Source: Galactobacter valiniphilus (GTDB taxonomy: Bacteria > Actinomycetota > Actinomycetes > Actinomycetales > Micrococcaceae). Taken from it: a DNA stretch of 35,281 nt. The number at the start of each line of letters is the position of its first letter. Positions within the stretch are counted from its first letter, which is position 1. Positions 9,981 to 16,757 of this stretch are shown one piece after another. The position numbers and the translations under genes are program-made. The stretch is taken from contig NZ_QQXK01000035.1 of the NCBI RefSeq assembly GCF_003575975.1, forward strand, positions 1 to 35,281. The letters run 5' to 3'. A model generated the notes under the pieces. It was not told where the DNA came from, made no database searches, and worked only from the letters and a program-made list of their open reading frames with translations.

Positions 9981-10736
9981 GTGCAACTGGAGATCGCCGT
10001 GCAGGACGTCGCCGGGGCGCTGGCCGCCGTGCGCGCCGGAGCCGATCGCCTCGAGCTCTGCGTGGCGCTGGGGTCCACGGGCGGGTTGACCCCGTCGATC
10101 GGCCTGGTGCGCCGCGTGCTGGCGGCGCTGGCCGCCGAGGAGGCCTCGACGGGCCGCAGCGCCGGGGTGTGCGTCCTGGTGCGCCCGGCCGAGGGCGGCT
10201 TCGTCTACAACGGGGACGCCGTGGACGTCATGGTGGACGACGTCGCCGCCTTGGCAGCGCTGGGTGCCGAGGGCGGCCGGAGCGTGCAGGGCGTGATGGT
10301 CGGCGCGCTCACGCCAGGGGGCGGGGTGGACGTTGCGGCCATGCGCCGCGTGGTCGAGACAGCGGGCGGGCTCGAGGTGGTCTTCCACCGGGCGATCGAC
10401 GTGCTGTCCTCGCCCGAGGCGCTGCTCGAGGACGTCGCGGCGCTGGGTTGCGTGCGCGTCCTGACGAGCGGCGGCGCCGCGGCGGCGGGCGACGGCATCG
10501 AGGTGCTGGCCCGGCTCGTCACGGCCGCCGCCGGACGCGTGCAGATCATGGCGGGAGGCGGCGTCAGCATCGACGCGATCCCCGCGCTCCTCGCGGCCGG
10601 GGTGGACTCAGTGCACCTTTCGGCCAAGGGCCTGCGCGCCTCGGACCCCACGGGGCCCGGCGGCGGCGCCCCGCAGGTCATGTTTACGGACGCTTCGGTG
10701 GTGGCCGCGGCCCGCGCCGCGGTGGACGCGGCCTAA
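9981..10736 (+). CDS. cutC: CutC family protein (copper homeostasis)
   Basis: A 251-residue TIM-barrel protein of the CutC family, associated with copper handling although its biochemical role is unsettled. It begins VQLEIAVQDVAGALAAVRAGADRLELC, matching the family N-terminus, followed by VCVLVRPAEGGFVYN, VVFHRAIDV and VRVLTSGGAA. The GTG start has GGGGGAG 5 nt upstream. A better promoter-linked ATG (9913, with CAGACT 6 nt before it) lies in another frame and would read a Pro-rich peptide that overlaps the gene. Either the leader carries a small upstream frame or an indel has separated a natural Pro-rich N-terminus. The stop codon lies inside a tandem duplication. Confidence 0.88.
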   Translation: MQLEIAVQDVAGALAAVRAGADRLELCVALGSTGGLTPSIGLVRRVLAALAAEEASTGRSAGVCVLVRPAEGGFVYNGDAVDVMVDDVAALAALGAEGGRSVQGVMVGALTPGGGVDVAAMRRVVETAGGLEVVFHRAIDVLSSPEALLEDVAALGCVRVLTSGGAAAAGDGIEVLARLVTAAAGRVQIMAGGGVSIDAIPALLAAGVDSVHLSAKGLRASDPTGPGGGAPQVMFTDASVVAAARAAVDAA

Positions 10737-10814
10737 AGCGCCCGACGGCGGGGTGCCGGGGCCGCGCCCGACGTGACGCGGCCTAAAGCGCCCGACGGCG
10801 GGGTGCCGGGGCCG
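10725..10814 (+). repeat. 40-bp direct repeat spanning the cutC stop codon
   Basis: Positions 10725-10764 and 10775-10814 are identical over 40 bp, with a 50-bp period and a 10-bp spacer. The unit contains the last codons, the TAA and the 3' flank of cutC. It looks like a recent tandem duplication. Confidence 0.9.
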
Positions 10815-10857
10815 GCTGAGCGGGTGCGCGCGGGGTGCCCCTCGCTGTGGCGGGCGC

Positions 10858-11691
10858 CTAGCGCCGCTCGCGCTGACCGCCCCGGGCGCGCAACAGGCGC
10901 GCCGGGGTGAGGCGCGGACGTCCGGGCCGCGCGCCGTCGTTTCCTTGCTCCCCGCCCGCCGAGGCGAGGCTCGCGCCGGTGCCGGGCACGGCGCCGTCGG
11001 GCGTTGGATCCTGCCCGCCCCGGCGGCGCTTGATGAGCGCCGGGAGGCGCGGCGGACGCCACTCCTCGAGCCACTGGGCGGGGCCGGGCAGCTTCCAGCC
11101 GAAGCGGCGCGCGAGCACCGTGAGCGCCGCGGCGGTGAGGATCGAGGCGGCCATGCCGACGCTCGACAGGCCCAGCTCCCAGAAGATGACCATCTCGATG
11201 GAGGCGATGAGCGCGCCCGTCGCGTACAGCGTGTTGCCGCCGAACACGGCAGGGATGCGACCCACGAGCAGATCGCGGATCATGCCGCCCGCCACCGCAG
11301 TGATGAGGCCGATGAACACCGCGGGCAGCCAGCCCAGGCCCGCCGAGAGCGCCTTCGCCGTGCCGGTCGCGGCCCAGCAACCCAGCGAGAGCGCGTCGGC
11401 GACAGTGAGCACGCGGCGGGTCCAGCGCCCGCGCATGGGCACGAAGTACGCGATCGCCGCGCCGGCCAGCGCGAAGGGCAGGTAGAGGGAGTTCGTGAGG
11501 GCCACGGGCTGGCCCACGTTGAGGAGGGTGTCGCGCAGCAGGCCCCCGCCGAGCGCCGTGATGATGGACAGGAAGATGAAGCCCACGGCGTCCAGTTTGA
11601 GCGAGCGGGCCACTGCCCCGCCGAGGATCCCGTTGGCCAGGACGCCCGTGAGGTCGACGGCGTCGAAGGCGAGCTGCGGGTCGTGGAACAC
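10858..11691 (-). CDS. TRIC/UPF0126 family membrane protein (YicG-like)
   Basis: A 277-residue protein with about seven membrane segments and the internal duplication of the UPF0126/TRIC family. Each half carries a Gly-rich kinked helix ending in Arg-Asp: ALGGGLLRDTLL and VAGGMIRDLLVG. Bacterial TRIC proteins are trimeric monovalent-cation channels. The last 80 residues are hydrophilic and Arg/Pro/Gly-rich, a cytoplasmic tail not needed for the channel. The GTG start has a weak AAAGGA upstream. It is convergent with cutC. Confidence 0.88.
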   Translation of the reverse strand: MFHDPQLAFDAVDLTGVLANGILGGAVARSLKLDAVGFIFLSIITALGGGLLRDTLLNVGQPVALTNSLYLPFALAGAAIAYFVPMRGRWTRRVLTVADALSLGCWAATGTAKALSAGLGWLPAVFIGLITAVAGGMIRDLLVGRIPAVFGGNTLYATGALIASIEMVIFWELGLSSVGMAASILTAAALTVLARRFGWKLPGPAQWLEEWRPPRLPALIKRRRGGQDPTPDGAVPGTGASLASAGGEQGNDGARPGRPRLTPARLLRARGGQRERR

Positions 11692-11728
11692 TCACTTGTC
11701 CTTTGGCGAAGCGGTGAAGCGGGAGGGA

Positions 11729-11758
11729 GGTGAACCGCCCCCGCGAGGGCGGTTCACC
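11729..11758 (-). terminator. strong hairpin after the MerR gene
   Basis: A perfect 12-bp stem (GGTGAACCGCCC, arms 11729-11740 and 11747-11758, 6-nt loop) lies 11 nt after the stop codon of the minus-strand regulator. There is no T-tract, as is common in actinobacteria. Confidence 0.75.
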
Positions 11759-11769
11759 GTATCACCGGC

Positions 11770-12531
11770 TCAGTCCCGCAGGCCGAAGTGTGCGCGCAGG
11801 GTGGCGCGCACGAAGCCCGCCCCCGTCTCTCCGCCGTAGTTGGCGGCAAAGCGGGGATCGGCCACGTACATGTCGGCCAGTCCAAGCACGTAGGCGCGCA
11901 GGGCCTCCTCGCCGCCGCCGGCCGCGGGCGTGCCCGGGATGGCCCGCAACCAATCGAGGTGGCGCGTGGCCAGGGCCTGCACCTCCTCGCCGCGCGGGTC
12001 CCAGCCCGCCGCGGCGGCGTCCGTCCACGCCTGGCCCAGCGCCGCGGCGTCGTGCTGGAAACCGTCCCTCTTCTCCTGGCTCATCGATTCCCACCACTCG
12101 TTGGAGCGCTTGGCGCTCTCCTTGCCCCAGCGCTGCTCAACCTCCTGCTCGTACTCGCGGTGGTCGTAGCCCTTGAACATTTCACTCATCTCCGGATCCC
12201 TTCCGTTCTCCCTCGCCGCGATGCTGTGGCGCACCGCGGCGAGGCGTGTCTCCAGGCGTTCCCGTTCCCGCACCAGCTGGTCCGCGTGCTCGCGCAGCGC
12301 CTCCATCTCGTCGCCGCCGGCCGCCAGCGCCCGACCGATCGCGGGCAGGCCGAGGCCGAGGCTGCGCAGCACCAGGATGCGCTGGAGGCGCAGCAAGGCG
12401 GCGGAGTCGTAGCGGCGCTCGCCGCCCGCGGCGGTCGAGGAGGGAAGGAGGAGGCCGACGCTTTCGTAGTGACGCAGGGTGCGGCTCGTGACGCCGCTGC
12501 TGCGCACGACGTCGCGCATTGCGTGTTCCAT
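11770..12531 (-). CDS. TipA-like MerR family regulator
   Basis: A 253-residue regulator. The N-terminal winged helix (SGVTSRTLRHYESVGLLLPS, about 12-31) and the long dimer coiled coil (EMEALREHADQLVRERERLETRL, about 75-97) are MerR-type. The C-terminal half (about 130-253, with RSNEWWESM, FVRATLRAHF) matches the TipAS drug-recognition domain of thiostrepton-type sensors. The start has GGAGG 5 nt upstream. A promoter with a dyad in a 19-bp spacer lies 82 nt upstream, so it is probably autoregulated. The ligand is unknown, and no resistance gene is directly attached. Confidence 0.9.
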   Translation of the reverse strand: MEHAMRDVVRSSGVTSRTLRHYESVGLLLPSSTAAGGERRYDSAALLRLQRILVLRSLGLGLPAIGRALAAGGDEMEALREHADQLVRERERLETRLAAVRHSIAARENGRDPEMSEMFKGYDHREYEQEVEQRWGKESAKRSNEWWESMSQEKRDGFQHDAAALGQAWTDAAAAGWDPRGEEVQALATRHLDWLRAIPGTPAAGGGEEALRAYVLGLADMYVADPRFAANYGGETGAGFVRATLRAHFGLRD

Positions 12532-12612
12532 GCGGCCTCCTTCGGTGACGGGTGTGGTGCGGCCCGGCGTGCTGTGTCGCCAGGGTCGGCGCCGTGGTGG
12601 CCGACCCCAGCG

Positions 12613-12643
12613 ACGCTACGGGTTGACGTTACGTCAAGCGCAA
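12613..12643 (-). promoter_or_regulatory. MerR-type promoter with 19-bp spacer and operator dyad
   Basis: On the minus strand TTGCGC (12638-12643) and TAGCGT (12613-12618) are separated by exactly 19 bp. The spacer holds the perfect 15-nt dyad TTGACGTAACGTCAA (12623-12637). An over-long spacer filled by a dyad is the hallmark of promoters that MerR activators untwist. It drives the TipA-like gene. Confidence 0.8.
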
Positions 12644-12690
12644 GCCCAGGTGCCCCCTCCGGGGGAGGGAACAACGACAGAACTCATCCC

Positions 12691-12719
12691 TTGGATGGAT
12701 GAATCCACTTCGGTATACG
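12691..12719 (+). promoter_or_regulatory. sigma-70 type promoter of the small membrane gene
   Basis: TTGGAT (12691-12696), a 17-bp spacer and TATACG (12714-12719) lie just before the gene at 12735. Transcription should start about 8-10 nt before the ATG. Confidence 0.55.
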
Positions 12720-12734
12720 GGCTTGGATGGGAGC

Positions 12735-13145
12735 ATGCGAACGAGTGCGGAGACGGCGAGCCCCTTCGGTGGCTCGGCGCGCCCCGCGCGCAGCAGGGTG
12801 GCGAGTCACCCCCTGGGCGTCATCTCCGTCATCCTGGCCGGATCCGCCTTTGTCCTCGTGGCCCTCAGCGTGGCCATGGTCGGCACTGCGGCCGCGTCGA
12901 TGCTCAGCATCTACGGCCGCCGCCTCGTGGAGATCCCCTTCGCGGAGCTGCCCCCGAGCATCAGCGTCTACGTGGTGGTCATGGGCCTCGCGTGGGCCGC
13001 GTGGCTCGTGGCGCTGGTCTTGGCGGTGATCGCGGTGCTGCGCCACCGCTGCCTCGTGTGCGGTTCGGTGGCCCTCGCGGTCTGCGCCGCCACCCCGTTC
13101 CTCGCCGTCGCGCTCTGGCAGCTCACCTCCACGGCGGGGGTGTAG
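12735..13145 (+). CDS. small three-helix membrane protein, unknown function
   Basis: A 136-residue protein with a Ser/Arg-rich cytoplasmic start and three hydrophobic segments (about 27-56, 77-102, 106-129). A CLVC pair sits in the loop before the third helix. An ATG at 12727 is closer to the promoter but in another frame. The chosen ATG at 12735 opens the long frame. It is divergent from the TipA-like regulator and shares its intergenic region, so it could be a target of that regulator, but the strong 17-bp-spacer promoter suggests separate control. No family is recognised. Confidence 0.7.
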   Translation: MRTSAETASPFGGSARPARSRVASHPLGVISVILAGSAFVLVALSVAMVGTAAASMLSIYGRRLVEIPFAELPPSISVYVVVMGLAWAAWLVALVLAVIAVLRHRCLVCGSVALAVCAATPFLAVALWQLTSTAGV

Positions 13146-13192
13146 CCCGCGCCTCCGTGCCTTCCGGGTTCCGGACAACTAGACCCGTTGGC

Positions 13193-13260
13193 GGCCGGCG
13201 ACGAACGCCGGCCCCAACGAACGAAACGCCGCCGCGCACCTCTTCGGTACGCGGCGGCGT
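13193..13260. terminator. double hairpin between convergent genes
   Basis: Two perfect stems: GGCCGGCG/CGCCGGCC (13193-13213, 5-nt loop) and an 11-bp stem ACGCCGCCGCG (13226-13236 with 13250-13260, 13-nt loop). They lie between the plus-strand gene ending at 13145 and ssuC ending at 13298, and can serve both directions. Confidence 0.8.
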
Positions 13261-13297
13261 CCACTGTTTGGCCGGCTTCGGCCGTGCGTTCAGGGGA

Positions 13298-14149
13298 TCA
13301 GGTCCAGCGGCGCTCGGCCCAGCGCTCCACGAGCCCCAGCAGGGTGTCGGTGATCTTGCCGATGATCGCCAGCAGGATGATCGCCAGGATCAACCGATCA
13401 AGGCGCCCGTTGTTCTGCGAGTCGGTGAGCAGGAAGCCCAGGCCCATCGAGGAGGCGATGAGCTCGGCCGCGACGAGGAACAGCCAGGACTGGGCGAGCG
13501 CGAGGCGCAGGCCCGAGAAGATCGCCGGGACCACGGCCGGCAGCTGCACCGTGGTGAGCAGGCGCCCGCCGCGCAGGCCGAACGCGCGCGCTGCCTCCAC
13601 GAGCTGCGGATCCACGTGACGCAGGGCCTGCGAGACCGTCGTGAAGACGGGGAAGAACGCGCCGATCGCGATGAGCGTGACCTTGGAGGTCTCGCCGATC
13701 AGCAGCCACGTGATGAGCAGCGGCACCCACGCGAGCGACGGGACGGCGCGCAGCGCGCCGAGCAGGGGAGAGAGCAGCTCCGAGGCCAGGCGGGACAGGC
13801 CCACGAGCGCGCCCACGGCCAGGCCGAGGGCACCGCCGATGCCGAAACCCACCAGCACGCGCTGCACCGAGATGCCCACGTGCTTGGCCAGGTCACCGCT
13901 CGCGGCGAGGTCGCCCGCGGCGGCCACGACGGACTGCGGCGTCGGCAGCTTGTGCGCCGGCACCCAGCCCAGGTTGGTGGAGAGCCACCACAGCACCAGG
14001 AGGGTCACCGGCACGACGGCGCCCAGGAGGGCACGCGCGCCGCGGCCGCTCAGGCGGCCGGCACCCTTCTCGACGTAGTTCGTGCCGTAGCGGGCGCGGG
14101 CTGCAGCGTCGGCTGCGGCACCGGGATCGGCCAGGAGCTGCCCGCTCAT
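13298..14149 (-). CDS. ssuC: sulfonate-type ABC importer permease
   Basis: A 283-residue permease of the SsuC/TauC (nitrate/sulfonate/taurine) family with about six helices. The EAA loop is VEAARAFGLRGGRLLTTVQLP, and SVQRVLVGFGIGGALGLAVG is the typical second-helix region. The ATG at 14149 overlaps the ssuA stop (TGATG), so it is translationally coupled. A GTG one codon earlier is possible. It is the last gene of the S-box-controlled ssuBAC operon and is followed by a double terminator hairpin. Confidence 0.92.
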   Translation of the reverse strand: MSGQLLADPGAAADAAARARYGTNYVEKGAGRLSGRGARALLGAVVPVTLLVLWWLSTNLGWVPAHKLPTPQSVVAAAGDLAASGDLAKHVGISVQRVLVGFGIGGALGLAVGALVGLSRLASELLSPLLGALRAVPSLAWVPLLITWLLIGETSKVTLIAIGAFFPVFTTVSQALRHVDPQLVEAARAFGLRGGRLLTTVQLPAVVPAIFSGLRLALAQSWLFLVAAELIASSMGLGFLLTDSQNNGRLDRLILAIILLAIIGKITDTLLGLVERWAERRWT

Positions 14150-15186
14150 CACTCGCCTGCCACGCGGGAGGCGTCGGCCTTGGAGGCGAACTGCGGATCC
14201 AGCAGGGAGTTCAGGGCGGCGTCGACCGTGGACTGCGAGTCGACGTCCTTGGACTCGACGAGGAAGGTGCCCACGCGCTTCAGGACCGTGGTCTGGGCCT
14301 CGCCCGGGACCACCGAGACGTCAAGGTTGGAGCGCTCGGTGATGACCTTGGTGGCCACGGCCGGGTCGATCGAGGCGACCTTGGCGAGGATGTTCGCCGT
14401 CTCCTCGGGGTTCTTGGCGGCCCAGGCGCGGGCCTTCTCGTAGGCGTCAAGGACGGTCTGCGCGGTCTCGGGGGACTTCTGGATGAAGGACTCGGTCGCG
14501 GCGAGGACGTCGTAGGTGTTGAAGTCGACGTTGCGGATGACGAGCTGGGCGCCCTTGGACTCGGCGTCGGCCATGATCGGGTCCAGGCCCGACCAGGCGT
14601 CGACCGAGCCGCCGTCGAGGGCGTTGCGGCCGTCGGCGTGCTGCAGGTTCTCCACGGTCACATCGGCCGGCTTGAGGCCGGCGGAACCCAGGGTCTGCAG
14701 GAGGAAGAAGTAGGGATCGGTGCCCTTGGTGGCGGCGATCTTCTTGCCCTTGAGGTCCGCCGCGGTCTTGATGGTGGAGTCCTTGCCCACCACGATCGCC
14801 GCCCACTCCGGCTTCGAGGCGATGCCGATGACCTTGATGGGGGACTTGTTGGAGCGGTTGAGCAGGGCGGCCGAACCGGCGGTGGAGCCCACGTCGATGG
14901 CGCCGGCGCGCAGGGCCTCGTTTGCCTTGTTGGACCCGGCCGACTGCACCCAGTTCACGGTGACGCCCTTGTCCTTCAGTGCGGCCTCGAGCCAGCCCTT
15001 CTCCTTCAGGACGAGGGAGAGCGGGTTGTAGGTCGCGTAGTCGATGTTGAGGGTGCTCGACGCCGCCTTGGCGTCGGTCCCGCCCGAGCCCTCGCCGGCG
15101 CAGCCGGTCAGGAGGGCGGCCGCGGCGGCCAGGGCGGTGCCGGCCAGGAGCGCGCGGCGGGTGAAGGGGGAGCGGGTGCTGGTCAT
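14149..15186 (-). CDS. ssuA: sulfonate-type ABC importer binding lipoprotein
   Basis: A 345-residue exported protein. The N-terminus has twin arginines (SPFTRRALLAG), a hydrophobic core and a lipobox LLTGCAGE (Cys about 28). A Tat route is possible. The SsuA/NMT1-type fold is shown by IDYATYNPLSLVLKEKGWLE, VGSTAGSAALLNRSNKSPIKVIG, ADLKGKKIAATKGTDPYFFL and DAWSGLDPIMADAE. Relatives bind aliphatic sulfonates, taurine or sulfate esters. The exact ligand cannot be read off. The start at 15186 has AAGGA 7 nt upstream. The longer upstream frame is a shadow of ssuB. Confidence 0.92.
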   Translation of the reverse strand: MTSTRSPFTRRALLAGTALAAAAALLTGCAGEGSGGTDAKAASSTLNIDYATYNPLSLVLKEKGWLEAALKDKGVTVNWVQSAGSNKANEALRAGAIDVGSTAGSAALLNRSNKSPIKVIGIASKPEWAAIVVGKDSTIKTAADLKGKKIAATKGTDPYFFLLQTLGSAGLKPADVTVENLQHADGRNALDGGSVDAWSGLDPIMADAESKGAQLVIRNVDFNTYDVLAATESFIQKSPETAQTVLDAYEKARAWAAKNPEETANILAKVASIDPAVATKVITERSNLDVSVVPGEAQTTVLKRVGTFLVESKDVDSQSTVDAALNSLLDPQFASKADASRVAGE

Positions 15187-15356
15187 CGAGATGTCCTTCT
15201 TGGGTGGGTGCGGCGCGGCGGACGGGGAGGGCCGCACGGCGGTGAGCGAGGTGTGGACGGCGAGGAGTGCCGCATGGAGCGCGTGACGGTGCGCCGGTGG
15301 GACGCGGCGCGGGCGCCTGCTCCTTGGGTGCCCGGCGAGTCGCCGGGCGCTGCCGG
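15187..15356 (-). other. 170-bp ssuB-ssuA spacer with hairpin
   Basis: No ORF seen. Next to the ssuB stop is a stem CCCGGC/GCCGGG (15331-15347, 5-nt loop) that could set the ratio of ATPase to binding protein by partial termination or mRNA processing. No second S-box is present. Confidence 0.5.
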
Positions 15357-16211
15357 CTAGGCCGCGGCGGGTGCGTGCACGCCGAGCTGGCCCAGGATGC
15401 GGTGACGCAGGGTCACGAGCTCCGGGTTCTCGTCGGCCCGCGGGCGGGACGCAGACACGGTGTGGATCTCCGCGATGCCGGCCGGGGAGCCGGCGGGTGC
15501 GCCGGCCTCTCGACCCAGGACCACCACGCGGTCGGCGAGGCGCAGGGCCTCGTCGACGTCGTGGGTCACGAGCAGCACGGTGGTCGGGTGGGCCGCGTGC
15601 ACGGTGAGCAGGAGTTCCTGCATGCGCAGGCGGGTCAGCGCATCCAGGGCGCCGAAGGGCTCGTCGAGGAGCAGGACGCCGGGGCGACGGGACAGGGCGC
15701 GCGCCAGGGAGGCGCGCTGGGCCATGCCGCCGGAGATCTCGCGGGGGCGACGCTCGGCGGCGTCGGCCAGGCCCACGAGGCGCAACAGCTCGGCCACACG
15801 CTCGGCGGCCTCGGCCTTGGCGGTGCCGCGCGGCACGCCGAGTTCCACGTTGGTGCGGACGCTGCGCCACGGCAGGAGGCGCGGCTCCTGGAAGCCCACG
15901 CCGCAGCGCGGATCCAGGCCGTCCACGGCGCTCTCGCCGATGACCACGCGGCCGCGGGTCGGGGCGTCGAGCCCGGCCACGGAGCGCAGCAGGGTGGACT
16001 TGCCGCAGCCGGAGGGGCCAAGGATCGCGACGACCTCGCCGGCCTCGACGCGCAGGTCGATGCCGTCCAGGACGTGGGTGGAACCGAAGCTCTGGCCCAC
16101 GGCCTCGAGGGTCACGGGCAGGGCCTCGCGGGACTGGCTCGCGTTCGCCGCCGGGGTGGCGGTGACGGCGGCCGACAGCGCAGGGCTGGCGGGGGCGTCG
16201 ATGATCGACAT
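15357..16211 (-). CDS. ssuB: sulfonate-type ABC importer ATPase
   Basis: A 284-residue ATPase of the SsuB/TauB family. Walker A is LGPSGCGKSTLLRS, the Q-loop region is GVGFQEPRLLPWRSV (the FQEPRLLPW pattern is characteristic of SsuB/TauB), the signature is ISGGMAQRASLARAL, Walker B is GVLLLDEPFGALD and the switch is LLVTHDVDEALRLAD. It is the first gene of the operon. The ATG at 16211 has GGAGAGA about 5 nt upstream, which merges with P1 of the S-box. Confidence 0.95.
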   Translation of the reverse strand: MSIIDAPASPALSAAVTATPAANASQSREALPVTLEAVGQSFGSTHVLDGIDLRVEAGEVVAILGPSGCGKSTLLRSVAGLDAPTRGRVVIGESAVDGLDPRCGVGFQEPRLLPWRSVRTNVELGVPRGTAKAEAAERVAELLRLVGLADAAERRPREISGGMAQRASLARALSRRPGVLLLDEPFGALDALTRLRMQELLLTVHAAHPTTVLLVTHDVDEALRLADRVVVLGREAGAPAGSPAGIAEIHTVSASRPRADENPELVTLRHRILGQLGVHAPAAA

Positions 16212-16218
16212 GCTCTCT

Positions 16219-16329
16219 CCATCGTTCCTGGCGTGAGCACCTGCCCTGCTCCGTGCCTCCCGAAAGGGGAAACACGGTGGGTGGTTGCTGCGGCGTCGTT
16301 GAGCCAGGTCTCTCGGCCGCTCTGGATGG
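16219..16329 (-). promoter_or_regulatory. SAM-I (S-box) riboswitch of ssuBAC
   Basis: On the minus strand: CCATC (16325-16329), AGAGCGGCCGAGAGACCTGG, GACGCCGCAGCAACC, an extended P3, GGTGCTCACGCCAGGA and GATGG (16219-16223). P1's 3' strand continues directly into the ssuB Shine-Dalgarno (GATGGAGAGA), giving direct SAM-dependent sequestration. The design is the same as in the acs leader. Confidence 0.93.
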
Positions 16330-16601
16330 TGCCACCACTGTGCAACATCACGTCACATCAGGGGAAATCGGGGGAGTTGTTCGGCGTAACAAAGCGCCAC
16401 AGCGACTCAATCGAAGATTCTTCGGAAATGCGGCGGATCGCCGCCGCTCTCCTTCGCCCCGTCTGCCATCCTTCGCGCCGTGGCGCGCGTCCGCGCCCCC
16501 GGACACCCACCCAAGGTGCGATGAGCGCCCGGGCCAGCGGGCGACGTCGGGCATGGCCGAGTTCGCGAGCGGGACCCCTCCCATGCACCATGGACGCGTA
16601 C
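16330..16601. other. 272-bp divergent promoter region between two S-boxes
   Basis: No supported ORF. It should hold the promoters for ssuBAC and the DmoA-like gene. It contains GTTGTTCGGCG (16376-16386) and AAGATTCTTC (16414-16423), both also found upstream of the ABC importer at 4917. The near-palindrome TGGTGCCACCA (16327-16337) at its edge recurs in the acs/DszC-like region (2938-2948). Confidence 0.5.
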
Positions 16602-16687
16602 CCATCCAGAGCGGCCGAGAGATCCGGCTTGTTGACGCCGCAGCAACCCCCATTCGCGTGGGACGGTGCTTCCGCCGGGATCGATGG
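16602..16687 (+). promoter_or_regulatory. SAM-I (S-box) riboswitch of the DmoA-like gene
   Basis: CCATC (16602-16606), AGAGCGGCCGAGAGATCCGGC, GACGCCGCAGCAACC, a short P3, GGTGCTTCCGCCGGGA and GATGG (16683-16687). Unlike the other three, the start codon is 70 nt downstream, so P1 does not touch the ribosome-binding site. A weak stem at 16706-16733 may be the expression platform. Confidence 0.92.
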
Positions 16688-16757
16688 AGTGGTCGTTACC
16701 TGCCCGCCTGCGCGCGGAAGGGGCGCGTCTGGCTTCACCACGACGAAAGGAGCGACC

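Noticed and set aside
15187-16338. N-terminal extension of the ssuA frame to 729 codons
   Set aside because: It is Arg/Pro-rich antisense-like composition overlapping ssuB in another frame. The lipoprotein signal begins at 15186.
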